A stretch of 64,000 bases of DNA, taken from Muricomes intestini (GTDB lineage Bacteria > Bacillota > Clostridia > Lachnospirales > Lachnospiraceae). The notes beneath the pieces were generated by a model. It ran no database searches and was not told the DNA's origin. It saw only the letters and a list, made by a program, of their open reading frames with translations. The stretch is taken from NCBI RefSeq assembly GCF_004346165.1, contig NZ_SLZZ01000012.1, positions 1 through 64,000 on the forward strand, given 5' to 3'. Every line of letters starts with the position of its first letter. Position 1 is the first letter of the stretch. Shown in pieces: positions 9,420-16,541 of the stretch. The position numbers and the translations under genes were made by a program.

Positions 9420-10301
9420 ATGGCTATTTTTGTAACAACTTTAGAACAGGGGCTGATTTACGGGATACTGGCTCTCGGGGTATATATCACCTATAAAATT
9501 CTGGATTTCCCGGATCTGACCGTGGATGGAAGCTTCCCGCTCGGGGCTGCAATTACGGCTACGATGATTGCAAATGGTGTAAATCCATATCTGACAATTC
9601 CGGCTTCCTTTCTGGCAGGGGCTGCGGCCGGAGTCTGCACAGGCCTTATCCATGTGAAATGTAAAGTAAGAGATCTGTTATCCGGTATTATCATGATGAC
9701 GGCCCTGTGGACAATTAACCTGCGTCTGGCAGGAACGGCGAATGTCCCTATATTTGGAGACGAAAGTATTTTTGACAATAGCTGGATGAATAAAGTTTTT
9801 GGAGGCGGACTTGCATCTTACAAAGTGCTTGTGGTTGTACTTGTAATTGCGGTAATCAGCAAGGTACTGCTTGATTTATATTTAAAGACAAAATCAGGAC
9901 TTTTGCTTCGGGCAGTGGGCGACAATGCAAATCTTGTAACTTCACTTGCCAAGGATCAGGGAAACGTTAAAATCCTGGGCCTTTCAATAGCAAATGGCCT
10001 AGTGGCGCTGGCAGGAAGTATCTTCTGTCAGGAACAAAGGGTGTTTGAGATTTCCAGCGGAACCGGAGCAATTGTAATTGGTCTTGCCAGTGTAATCATC
10101 GGAACGAGTTTGTTTAAAAATGTGCGCCTTGTTAACACGACCACAGCTGTTTTGATAGGATCCGTAATCTACAAAGCGTGTGTTGCCGCAGCATTAAAGT
10201 TTTTTGAACCTCAGGATATGAAACTGATTACAGCGGTATTGTTTTTAATCATATTAATTATCGGCATGGACAGAAAGAAGAAGGTGAAGAAGAATGCTTG
10301 A
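9420..10301 (+). CDS. trpY: ABC transporter permease, TrpY-like
   Basis: This 293-aa polytopic membrane protein has about 8-9 hydrophobic segments, and the opening LEQGLIYGILALGVYITYKIL and conserved LDFPDLTVDGSFPLGAA are typical of the BPD_transp_2-type permeases that pair with ABC_sub_bind proteins. GGAGG precedes the ATG. Its end overlaps the ATPase start by 8 bp, so the two are translationally coupled. Confidence 0.88.
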   Translation: MAIFVTTLEQGLIYGILALGVYITYKILDFPDLTVDGSFPLGAAITATMIANGVNPYLTIPASFLAGAAAGVCTGLIHVKCKVRDLLSGIIMMTALWTINLRLAGTANVPIFGDESIFDNSWMNKVFGGGLASYKVLVVVLVIAVISKVLLDLYLKTKSGLLLRAVGDNANLVTSLAKDQGNVKILGLSIANGLVALAGSIFCQEQRVFEISSGTGAIVIGLASVIIGTSLFKNVRLVNTTTAVLIGSVIYKACVAAALKFFEPQDMKLITAVLFLIILIIGMDRKKKVKKNA

Positions 10302-11067
10302 GTTAAAGAATATCCGAAAATATTATAATCCGGGTACACTCAACGAAATGTGTCTTTTTGAGGATTTTAATCTGACCGCGGATAAAGGGGACTTTATTTC
10401 TGTTGTGGGCAGTAATGGGTCCGGCAAGACCTCCATGCTGAATATTCTCTGTGGGAGCATTTCGGTGGAAAAAGGACAGATATTGATGGATGGCGAAGAT
10501 ATTTCCGGAATGAAGGAATATAAGAGAAACCGGAGAATTGGGAGAGTTTACCAGAACCCGGCCATGGGAACCTGTCCTTCTATGACGATCCTGGAAAACA
10601 TGTCTCTTGCAGACAACAAAGGAGGAACTTACGGACTTGGAAAAGGCGTAAATAAGGCACGCAAAGCCCATTACCAGAAACTGCTCGGCAGTCTGAATCT
10701 GGGTCTGGAAAATAAAATGGATGTGAAAGTGGGTTCACTTTCAGGAGGACAGCGGCAGGCCATGGCACTTCTAATGTCCACGCTGACTCCGATAGATTAT
10801 TTAATCCTGGATGAACACACTGCAGCTCTGGATCCGAAGACAGCAGAATTGATTATGGAGCTGACAGACAGGATTGTAAAAGAGAAAAATCTGACGACTA
10901 TCATGGTGACGCATAATCTGCGCTATGCTGTGGAATATGGAAGCAGACTGCTTATGATGCACCAGGGTCAGATTGTGTTGGACATTGCCGGGGAAGAAAA
11001 GCAAAAGATGAAAGTCGATGATATACTGGGAAAATTTAATGAAATAAGTATTGAGTGCGGAAATTAG
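10294..11067 (+). CDS. trpZ: ABC transporter ATPase, TrpZ-like
   Basis: Walker A GSNGSGKTS, signature LSGGQRQAMALLMSTL, Walker B YLILDEHTAALDP and H-loop VTHN are present in 257 aa. The histidine in DEHTAALD in place of the usual proline is characteristic of this subfamily. It completes the T-box-controlled trpXYZ-type operon. Confidence 0.88.
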   Translation: MLELKNIRKYYNPGTLNEMCLFEDFNLTADKGDFISVVGSNGSGKTSMLNILCGSISVEKGQILMDGEDISGMKEYKRNRRIGRVYQNPAMGTCPSMTILENMSLADNKGGTYGLGKGVNKARKAHYQKLLGSLNLGLENKMDVKVGSLSGGQRQAMALLMSTLTPIDYLILDEHTAALDPKTAELIMELTDRIVKEKNLTTIMVTHNLRYAVEYGSRLLMMHQGQIVLDIAGEEKQKMKVDDILGKFNEISIECGN

Positions 11068-11079
11068 AGTCATTTTTCC

Positions 11080-11110
11080 CCCTCTCCTCATATACTGAGA
11101 TGAGGAGGGC
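11080..11110 (+). promoter_or_regulatory. Hairpin that sequesters the sod ribosome binding site
   Basis: CTCCTCAT pairs with ATGAGGAG (extendable by two pairs), so the AGGAGG of the next gene lies within the stem. It could be a translational switch or the terminator of the transporter operon, although no T run follows. Confidence 0.45.
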
Positions 11111-11116
11111 GATGTT

Positions 11117-11722
11117 ATGTTAGAAAAATTAAACGGGCCACCGGAGGCATATGCCGATGTAAGAGGTTCATACAAATATCCCGATCTGCATGGCATGGTG
11201 TATTTTTATGAAGTACATGGAGGAACGATCGTAGTGGCAGAAATTTATGGGCTGCCGGACCAAGATCAACAGTACTTAGGTAAATTTTTTGGGTTTCATA
11301 TTCACGAAGGAGCTACGTGTACAGGGCCGCCGGATGAGCCGCCTTTTGCTGATACGCTGACTCATTACAGCCCTGAATATGCCCAGCACCCACAGCATGT
11401 GGGAGATCTCCCAGTGCTTCTTTCTTCTTACGGCATGGCATGGCTCGCAGTGTATACAGGCAGGTTTTTCCCGGATGATGTCATTGGCAGAACCGTAGTT
11501 ATCCATGATCACCCCGATGATTACAGAACTCAGCCACATGGTGGTGCCGGAGAAAAAATCGGATGCGGTGAAATAAAAGAATGGGGGTCTCAGTTCACAA
11601 CAGCACCGGGAGCAATAATAGGACCTGGCACAGGGCTACAGCCAGGTACAGAGCCTGAGACGGGTACACAGCCTGAGACGGGTACACAGCCGGGTACAGG
11701 GCCACAGATGGGAACACAATAA
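11117..11722 (+). CDS. Cu/Zn superoxide dismutase-family protein with repetitive C-tail
   Basis: Residues about 20-160 match the SodC fold: GFHIHE (copper His pair), HPQHVGDLP (bridging/zinc His), VVIHDHPDDY (zinc Asp region) and GGAGEKIGCGEI (C-terminal family signature). If active it dismutates superoxide. No signal peptide is visible, unlike most bacterial SodC proteins. The last 35 residues are low-complexity TQPGTGxQPETG repeats encoded by near-identical 15-18-bp DNA repeats (11640-11715), so tail length may vary between strains. SodC proteins are uncommon in strict anaerobes. Metal content and activity are untested. Confidence 0.8.
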   Translation: MLEKLNGPPEAYADVRGSYKYPDLHGMVYFYEVHGGTIVVAEIYGLPDQDQQYLGKFFGFHIHEGATCTGPPDEPPFADTLTHYSPEYAQHPQHVGDLPVLLSSYGMAWLAVYTGRFFPDDVIGRTVVIHDHPDDYRTQPHGGAGEKIGCGEIKEWGSQFTTAPGAIIGPGTGLQPGTEPETGTQPETGTQPGTGPQMGTQ

Positions 11723-11744
11723 AAACGACAGGAAAACAATCATG

Positions 11745-11866
11745 ACTACCGGCTTAGCCGGTAGTTTGCTCTGTCCCTGTAAGGGACTATTGCCGGCTTG
11801 GACCTCAAAGGTCCCACGAGTATAAGGGCCCCAACCGCACCTTATCCACTGGCTTAGCCCTTATAA
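11745..11866 (-). repeat. Right-end hairpins of the split IS200-type element
   Basis: Several perfect hairpins lie downstream of the tnpA stop: CTACCGGC/GCCGGTAG (11745-11765), GTCCCT/AGGGAC (11776-11790) and TATAAGGGC/GCCCTTATA (11821-11865). IS200/IS605 elements carry such subterminal hairpins for TnpA recognition. Which one marks the exact end is not determined. Confidence 0.55.
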
Positions 11867-11872
11867 GTGCCT

Positions 11873-12018
11873 CTATTTTTTGCCTTTATTTACTGGCTCA
11901 CCCGTAAACGGGTCTATATATTCCTTTAAACTTAGCTGTTCATACGCTTGATCATCTGCTAATTGATTTTTGATGTGCTCTTCAATCCTTTTCGCATTTT
12001 TTCCAACGTATCTACGTA
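11873..12018 (-). pseudogene. tnpA: IS200-type transposase TnpA, C-terminal part (cut off by the conjugative element)
   Basis: The minus strand reads RYVGKNAKRIEEHIKNQLAD followed by a tail ending EPVNKGKK and TAG at 11875-11873. This is the C-terminal catalytic helix region of an IS200/IS605 Y1 transposase. Its N-terminal part lies 37 kb away at 48984-49310 in the same orientation, and the peptide GYY of that part joins to VDT here. One base appears missing just after this joint, so the parent gene may already have been frameshifted. Confidence 0.8.
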
Positions 12019-12041
12019 TGAGCCAAACGTATTAGGAAAAC
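12017..12041 (+). repeat. Left terminal inverted repeat of the conjugative element
   Basis: It begins TATGAGCC and ends TATTAGGAAAAC. It pairs with the inverted copy at 48959-48983 (19 of 25 matches) and is probably a recombinase binding site. Confidence 0.75.
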
Positions 12042-12111
12042 TGCAAAAACCCTTATTCTATGCGGGATAAGGGAATACCAAAATAAAATATGAGCTATCA
12101 CATTACACAGG

Positions 12112-12147
12112 ATACCGCCTAATTGGACAAGATAGGCGGTATTTTTG
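12112..12147. terminator. Strong hairpin terminator inside the left end of the element
   Basis: ATACCGCCTA (12112-12121) and TAGGCGGTAT (12133-12142) form a perfect 10-bp stem followed by five T. It would insulate parB from chromosomal read-through. Confidence 0.7.
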
Positions 12148-12162
12148 TATCTGGATAGCGGA

Positions 12163-12187
12163 ACTTCGGGTCAACTTGGCCCGAAGT
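12163..12187 (+). repeat. 25-bp palindromic element, copy 1
   Basis: Arms ACTTCGGGTCAA and TTGGCCCGAAGT; one arm mismatch. It lies upstream of parB. Confidence 0.9.
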
Positions 12188-12277
12188 GGAAAGGGGGGAT
12201 TACAAATCCCTGTGGGGCTTGACCTAAAAAATCAAGCCCCTTTTTCATGCCATAAAACAGACAAGGAGGAAAAACGC

Positions 12278-13795
12278 ATGGCAAAAAATGAGCCAAACAA
12301 ACCGGACGAAGTAAAAACCGCCCCGGCCCAGGAAGCAACAGCAGAAGAAAAAAACACGCCTGCTCCCATGCCGGAGATTGGCGGAGAAGCTCCTGCTCCG
12401 GAAAAGACCGCCGAGGAAACAGCGGCACTTCCCCGTGAGGACGAAACCGCCCTGTCTGAATCCGATAAGGACAGACCGGAAGAACCTAATCGCATTGACA
12501 TTCCCGCCCCCGGTGATGTGGTGGTTTCCTTTGACAAAATCAATGAGATTGTTTCCGGGAAACAGGCGGCGGTAAAGGAAGCGGAGCAGACCGCCCCCGA
12601 AAAAAAGGACATGGAAAAATCAGCACACACCGAAAAAAAGGCAGAGCCAGAGAAACCCGGTATGGATAAGGGAAAGGAAAACGAGCCGAAAACGGCTAAC
12701 AGCAAGCCCAAATCTCGCTCACAAAAAACCACTGAAAAAGCGGACAAAAAGCCTACTCGCCCTGCCAAACAGGAAAAAGCCCCAAAGGCTGTAAAACCGG
12801 AAAAGCCGGATAAACCGAAACAAGCCGCAGAAATTGGCGGCGGGGCTTCTGATTCCCCGCAAGCTACGGAACAGGCACAGCAGGAAACGCCGTCCCCTGC
12901 CCCGGAACTGCCGTCCGAACCGAGGGAAGCACCCCGCCCCGGCGAACAGGAACAGATTGTTTATCTCAATCTTTCCGAGCTTTTCGCTTTCAAAGATCAC
13001 CCGTTTCAGGTTCGTAATGATGAAGAAATGGCGGCTATGGTGGAAAGCGTTAAGGACAAGGGCGTTACCCAGCCTGCCATTGTGCGCCCCCGTGAAGATG
13101 GCGGCTATGAAATCGTATCAGGCCACCGCCGCCAGAAGGCCAGCGAATTAGCCGGATTTGCGGATATGCCTTGTATTATCCGCAACATGACGGACGAACA
13201 GGCCATCACGCAGATGGTAGAGGACAACACCAACCAGCGTGAAAATATCCTGCCCAGTGAACGGGCCAAAGCCCTGCAAATGCAGTTGGAAGCCATCAAG
13301 CGGCAGGGCGCGCGAACCGGCAACGGGCAACGCTCCAATGAGGTTGTAGCAGAGCGCAACAAAATGACGGTCAAGCAGGTTCAGCGGTATATTAAGCTCA
13401 ATGAGTTGGTTCCCGACCTTATAAAAATGGTGGACGAAAAGAAAATCGCGTTCACTCCCGCCGTGGAGCTTGCGTTCATCAAGCCCAAAAATCAGCGGTA
13501 TATCGCTATCGCCATTGAGGGCCAGCAGTCGGCTCCCTCACTCTCACAGGCACAGCGTATGCGTGACCTTGACCAAAAGAAGTTGTTAAACCCCGATGTG
13601 ATTGACGGAATCATGTTAGAAGAAAAAAAGGAGGCAGTCAAAGTGATTATTTCAAGTCAGGAATTAAGCCAGTATTTCGGCAAGGAGAAAACACCTCGCG
13701 AAATGAAGGATACCATTATGAAACTGCTGGAGGAAAACAAGGCGAAGCTGAAAGAGGTTTCGGCTCCTCAAAAGAAAGCCGAACAGGAAAAATAA
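12278..13795 (+). CDS. parB: ParB/Noc-like DNA-binding protein of the element
   Basis: The ATG at 12278 follows AAGGAGG. The first ~220 residues are a low-complexity, Lys/Pro/Glu-rich disordered region (EKKAEPEKPGMDKG, KPEKPDKPKQ). Residues about 230-420 form the ParB nuclease-like domain (HPFQVRNDEEMAAMVESVKDKGV, IVSGHRRQKASELAG, MVEDNTNQREN) plus helix-turn-helix (MTVKQVQRYIKLNELV). A C-terminal coiled-coil-like segment (TMKLLEENKAKLKEV) ends it. It probably acts in stability or regulation of the excised circle. A hairpin-rich region downstream (13831-14040) could be its binding centre. No ParA is next to it. Confidence 0.88.
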   Translation: MAKNEPNKPDEVKTAPAQEATAEEKNTPAPMPEIGGEAPAPEKTAEETAALPREDETALSESDKDRPEEPNRIDIPAPGDVVVSFDKINEIVSGKQAAVKEAEQTAPEKKDMEKSAHTEKKAEPEKPGMDKGKENEPKTANSKPKSRSQKTTEKADKKPTRPAKQEKAPKAVKPEKPDKPKQAAEIGGGASDSPQATEQAQQETPSPAPELPSEPREAPRPGEQEQIVYLNLSELFAFKDHPFQVRNDEEMAAMVESVKDKGVTQPAIVRPREDGGYEIVSGHRRQKASELAGFADMPCIIRNMTDEQAITQMVEDNTNQRENILPSERAKALQMQLEAIKRQGARTGNGQRSNEVVAERNKMTVKQVQRYIKLNELVPDLIKMVDEKKIAFTPAVELAFIKPKNQRYIAIAIEGQQSAPSLSQAQRMRDLDQKKLLNPDVIDGIMLEEKKEAVKVIISSQELSQYFGKEKTPREMKDTIMKLLEENKAKLKEVSAPQKKAEQEK

Positions 13796-13797
13796 GC

Positions 13798-13822
13798 ACT
13801 TCGGGTCAAGTTGGCCCGAAGT
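13798..13822 (-). repeat. 25-bp palindromic element, copy 2
   Basis: The centre base is G, so it is the reverse orientation; one arm mismatch. It lies 3 bp after the parB stop. Confidence 0.9.
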
Positions 13823-13830
13823 CGGTATAT

Positions 13831-14040
13831 GCGGGGCTTTGCCCCGTGCCCCAAAGCTCTAAGGATAAATATATTCCCCGTCGCCGCTTATTGGGTAGCA
13901 TAGCCGGGAAAATCGGTCAAGAGCTTGCCGCCGTAGGCGGTGCTTCGCACTCTTGACGGATTTCTCCCGGTTATGCTTTAAGGCAGTCAAGCGACGGGGA
14001 TATATATTCCTTTGAGCTGCTCCCTTTCCAAGCGTGGAAA
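13831..14040. other. Multi-hairpin noncoding region beside parB (candidate centromere, origin or structured RNA)
   Basis: GGGGC/GCCCC form a hairpin at 13832-13845. A long imperfect hairpin spans 13861-14012: the outer arms share AAGGA..., ATATAT and CCCCGTCGC/GCGACGGGG; the inner arms (13898-13923 and 13950-13976) share GCATA, CCGGGA and TCAAGAG; GCCGCC/GGCGGT sit at the tip. A third hairpin, CCCTTTCC/GGAAAGGG, follows at 14022-14043. No open frame explains it. Confidence 0.6.
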
Positions 14041-14095
14041 GGGCGGGGGGATAGGTTGACACATTCAGCGCAACAAGAACGGAGGTGCTTAAATC

Positions 14096-14449
14096 ATGAA
14101 ACGACCTTTAGCATACATTACTGCCGCGTGGTGCGGCAATCACGATACGGATACCAAACAGGCGGCGCAGTATTGCCGGGCAGTCTATGAAGCCGGGTTT
14201 TCCCCGGTTTGCCCGACCCTGTATCTTCCGCTTTTTCTCAATGACGCAATCCCGGAGGAACATAAAAGCGGCATTGATATGAGCCGGGATCTCCTGCGCC
14301 GCGCCCATGTACTTGTCGTATGCGGAAGCGATATTGACGAGGACGTGAAAAACGACATTGCCGTTGCCGGGCGGCTGAACATCACGGCAACCACGCTGGA
14401 CGGGATTCTGACCGTGAAAACACAGGGGCAGGAAAAAGACCATGCTTGA
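14096..14449 (+). CDS. DUF7768/DUF4406-like small protein
   Basis: This 117-aa protein starts KRPLAYITAAWCGNHDTDT and ends with a helix after VLVVCGSDIDEDVKNDIAVA. The pattern resembles nucleoside 2-deoxyribosyltransferase-like folds (DUF4406/DUF7768) that are common in Firmicute conjugative elements. A nucleotide-binding role is only suggested by fold resemblance. GGAGG precedes the ATG. It overlaps ardA by 8 bp, so the two are co-translated. Confidence 0.6.
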   Translation: MKRPLAYITAAWCGNHDTDTKQAAQYCRAVYEAGFSPVCPTLYLPLFLNDAIPEEHKSGIDMSRDLLRRAHVLVVCGSDIDEDVKNDIAVAGRLNITATTLDGILTVKTQGQEKDHA

Positions 14450-15146
14450 AGCCTTTGTTACCAATCTTGGACGGTATAACGAGGGATATTTGGACGGGGA
14501 GCCTTTAAAGCTCCCTGCCACCACCGAGGAAGTGCAGGCTCTTTTGAAGCGTATCCATGTGGACGGTGTGCGGTATGAGGAAATTTTCATTACTAATTAT
14601 GAAACCGACGTACCCGGCCTGCGTGACTGCTTGGGCGAATATGAAAGCATTGACGAGCTGAACTATCTGGCTTCCCTGCTGGATGATATGGAGGAATGGG
14701 AGTTAGAAAAGTTTTCTGCCGCCGTGGACTTCGGGGAGTACAACAGTGTACCCGCCCTAATTAACCTTACGCAAAATCTGGATTGTTTTGAGTTTTACGC
14801 CGGGATTGAGAATGAGGAAGATTTGGGGCGATTCTATATTGATGAAATGTGTACGCTGGAAATCCCAGAGCATTTAACAAACTACATTGATTACGAAGCC
14901 TACGGACGGGATATGAGCATGGACGAGGACGGACGCTTTACAGATGGCGGCTATGTGGTGCGGACAGGCGACAGCTTTACCGAGTTTTACAGCGGCAGGG
15001 ACGATTTACCGGAGGAACACCGAATTTTTGCTTATCCCAAACCGGAAAAATCCATCAAGAAAACGCTGGAAAGCTACGGGAAGATGATAAACGAAACCGT
15101 CACCGCCGCCCGTGAGCGCCCCCACCCCGCCAATGCGGAACGATAA
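14442..15146 (+). CDS. ardA: Antirestriction protein ArdA
   Basis: This 234-aa acidic protein matches ArdA: AFVTNLGRYNEGYLDGEPLKLP, then the ATTEEVQALLKRIHVDG block, and ELNYLASLLDDMEEWELEKF. ArdA mimics B-form DNA and blocks type I restriction of incoming single-stranded or newly replicated element DNA. The last residues, HPANAER, match the ends of neighbouring unrelated proteins and are followed within a few bases by a 25-bp palindrome. Confidence 0.9.
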   Translation: MLEAFVTNLGRYNEGYLDGEPLKLPATTEEVQALLKRIHVDGVRYEEIFITNYETDVPGLRDCLGEYESIDELNYLASLLDDMEEWELEKFSAAVDFGEYNSVPALINLTQNLDCFEFYAGIENEEDLGRFYIDEMCTLEIPEHLTNYIDYEAYGRDMSMDEDGRFTDGGYVVRTGDSFTEFYSGRDDLPEEHRIFAYPKPEKSIKKTLESYGKMINETVTAARERPHPANAER

Positions 15147-15149
15147 CCA

Positions 15150-15174
15150 ACTTCGGGCCAACTTGGCCCGAAGT
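15150..15174 (+). repeat. 25-bp palindromic element, copy 3
   Basis: Perfect copy between the ardA stop and the next ribosome binding site. Confidence 0.92.
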
Positions 15175-15194
15175 GTGAAAGGAGGTTAAAGCCT

Positions 15195-15992
15195 ATGGCA
15201 AAAACGAAAACTACCGCCGAGCCGATTTTGGAAAATGAACACGTTAAGGAGCTTTTGGCGATATTGCGGGAAAACAATTCCCCGTCCACAAAGGATTTTC
15301 TTGCGGTTCTGCATCATGTCGGAGCAATGGAAAAACAGCTTGACGCCGCTGTAAAGGAGCTTGCCGCCATGCGGCAGGAACTCCGAACAGCACAGGAACA
15401 GAACCACCCGGTTAAGACCGCTTTGCAAAAGGCGGTCATTGTTATGCAGGGGCAGGTATTGGACTTGCGGGATAAATTGGCGGAGCTAAAGCAAAGCGTC
15501 ATAGACGGTTGTAAGAACGCCGTTACCGCTTTTAAGGAAACCGGCATTTCCGCGCTGGATAACGTAGCCCGGTTCTTCAAGGTGCGCCCCACTTTAGAAG
15601 CCATGCGGGATATGCTCACAAAGGATATTCAGTACGACGATAAGGCTATTGCCAAAATCGAAGCCATCAGCACCGAATACCATCAAGCCGGGCGGCATTT
15701 GAAAAACATGGGTCGGGTCATGCTTGGCAGAGAAGCGGCACAGGAAGTAAAACAGCCCGGCAAGCTGGCGGCGGTCATATCCGCTCCATTCCGTGCGGAG
15801 CGTTCCCATTTTTCCAGTATAAAAAGCCATATAGAAAAATCTTTGAATACGCTGGCACGGTTGGAAGAACGGGCGGCAGAGAAAAAGCCCTCTATCCGGG
15901 AAGCTCTTGCTACTCACAATGAAAAAATCGCGCAGGCACAAAAGGACGCTCCCACCACAGAACGCCCCCGCCCTGTCAATGCAGAGAGGTAA
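15195..15992 (+). CDS. DUF6674-like conjugative-element protein
   Basis: This 265-aa, mainly helical protein has predicted coiled coils (MEKQLDAAVKELAAMRQELRTAQEQ; KLAELKQSVIDGCKNAV) and no membrane segment. It resembles the DUF6674 proteins between ardA and pcfB in Tn1549-like elements. Function unknown. AAAGGAGG lies upstream. The C-terminus RPRPVNAER repeats the NAER ending of ArdA and is again followed by a palindrome. Confidence 0.6.
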   Translation: MAKTKTTAEPILENEHVKELLAILRENNSPSTKDFLAVLHHVGAMEKQLDAAVKELAAMRQELRTAQEQNHPVKTALQKAVIVMQGQVLDLRDKLAELKQSVIDGCKNAVTAFKETGISALDNVARFFKVRPTLEAMRDMLTKDIQYDDKAIAKIEAISTEYHQAGRHLKNMGRVMLGREAAQEVKQPGKLAAVISAPFRAERSHFSSIKSHIEKSLNTLARLEERAAEKKPSIREALATHNEKIAQAQKDAPTTERPRPVNAER

Positions 15993-15995
15993 CAC

Positions 15996-16020
15996 ACTTC
16001 GGGCCAACTTGGCCCGAAGT
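15996..16020 (+). repeat. 25-bp palindromic element, copy 4
   Basis: Perfect copy, 3 bp after a stop codon. Confidence 0.92.
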
Positions 16021-16067
16021 CCTCCCGCCTATACGATTGCCATATCTGGCAGGAAAGGAGGAATTTC

Positions 16068-16541
16068 ATGCAGGAAGATATTGAACGCCGGACGGTTGCC
16101 CTATCTGTCAATGCTACAAAACTGACGGGCCGGACGCTGGCAAAGGTGCTGGCGGCAGCACTCCGGCAGATACAAAAGGGCCATCAGAAGCGGCAGACCC
16201 CGCAGGGCAGACAGAGCGTAAAAAAGTTGATGAACCACGGCGTTTCTACAAACAGTCTTGACCTGTCCGGGGATACGAAGCTCTTTGACCGTGTGGCCCG
16301 AAAGTACAATGTAGATTATGCTTTTCACAAAACCGGGCCGGATAAATATTTGTTATTCTTCAAGGCCGGGCAGGCTGACGCTATTACCGCCTGTTTTGGC
16401 GAATATACAAAGCTGGTGCTGAACCGGGGCAAGAGCCGCCACCCCTCTATTCTGAAACAGTTAAAAGCCTTTGCCGACAGGGAGCGCACCAAACCGCGAC
16501 AAAAGGAACGAAAACGGGAGGTGGTGCGGAATGAACGATAA
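16068..16541 (+). CDS. PcfB-family conjugation protein (DUF3801)
   Basis: This 157-aa basic protein matches PcfB: ALSVNATKLTGRTLAKVLAAALRQI, KKLMNHGVSTNSLDLSG, AFHKTGPDKYLLFFKAGQADAITACF. In pCF10, PcfB works with the coupling protein PcfC at the transfer machinery. Here it directly precedes and overlaps the VirD4-like gene by 11 bp, the same order. Confidence 0.82.
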   Translation: MQEDIERRTVALSVNATKLTGRTLAKVLAAALRQIQKGHQKRQTPQGRQSVKKLMNHGVSTNSLDLSGDTKLFDRVARKYNVDYAFHKTGPDKYLLFFKAGQADAITACFGEYTKLVLNRGKSRHPSILKQLKAFADRERTKPRQKERKREVVRNER

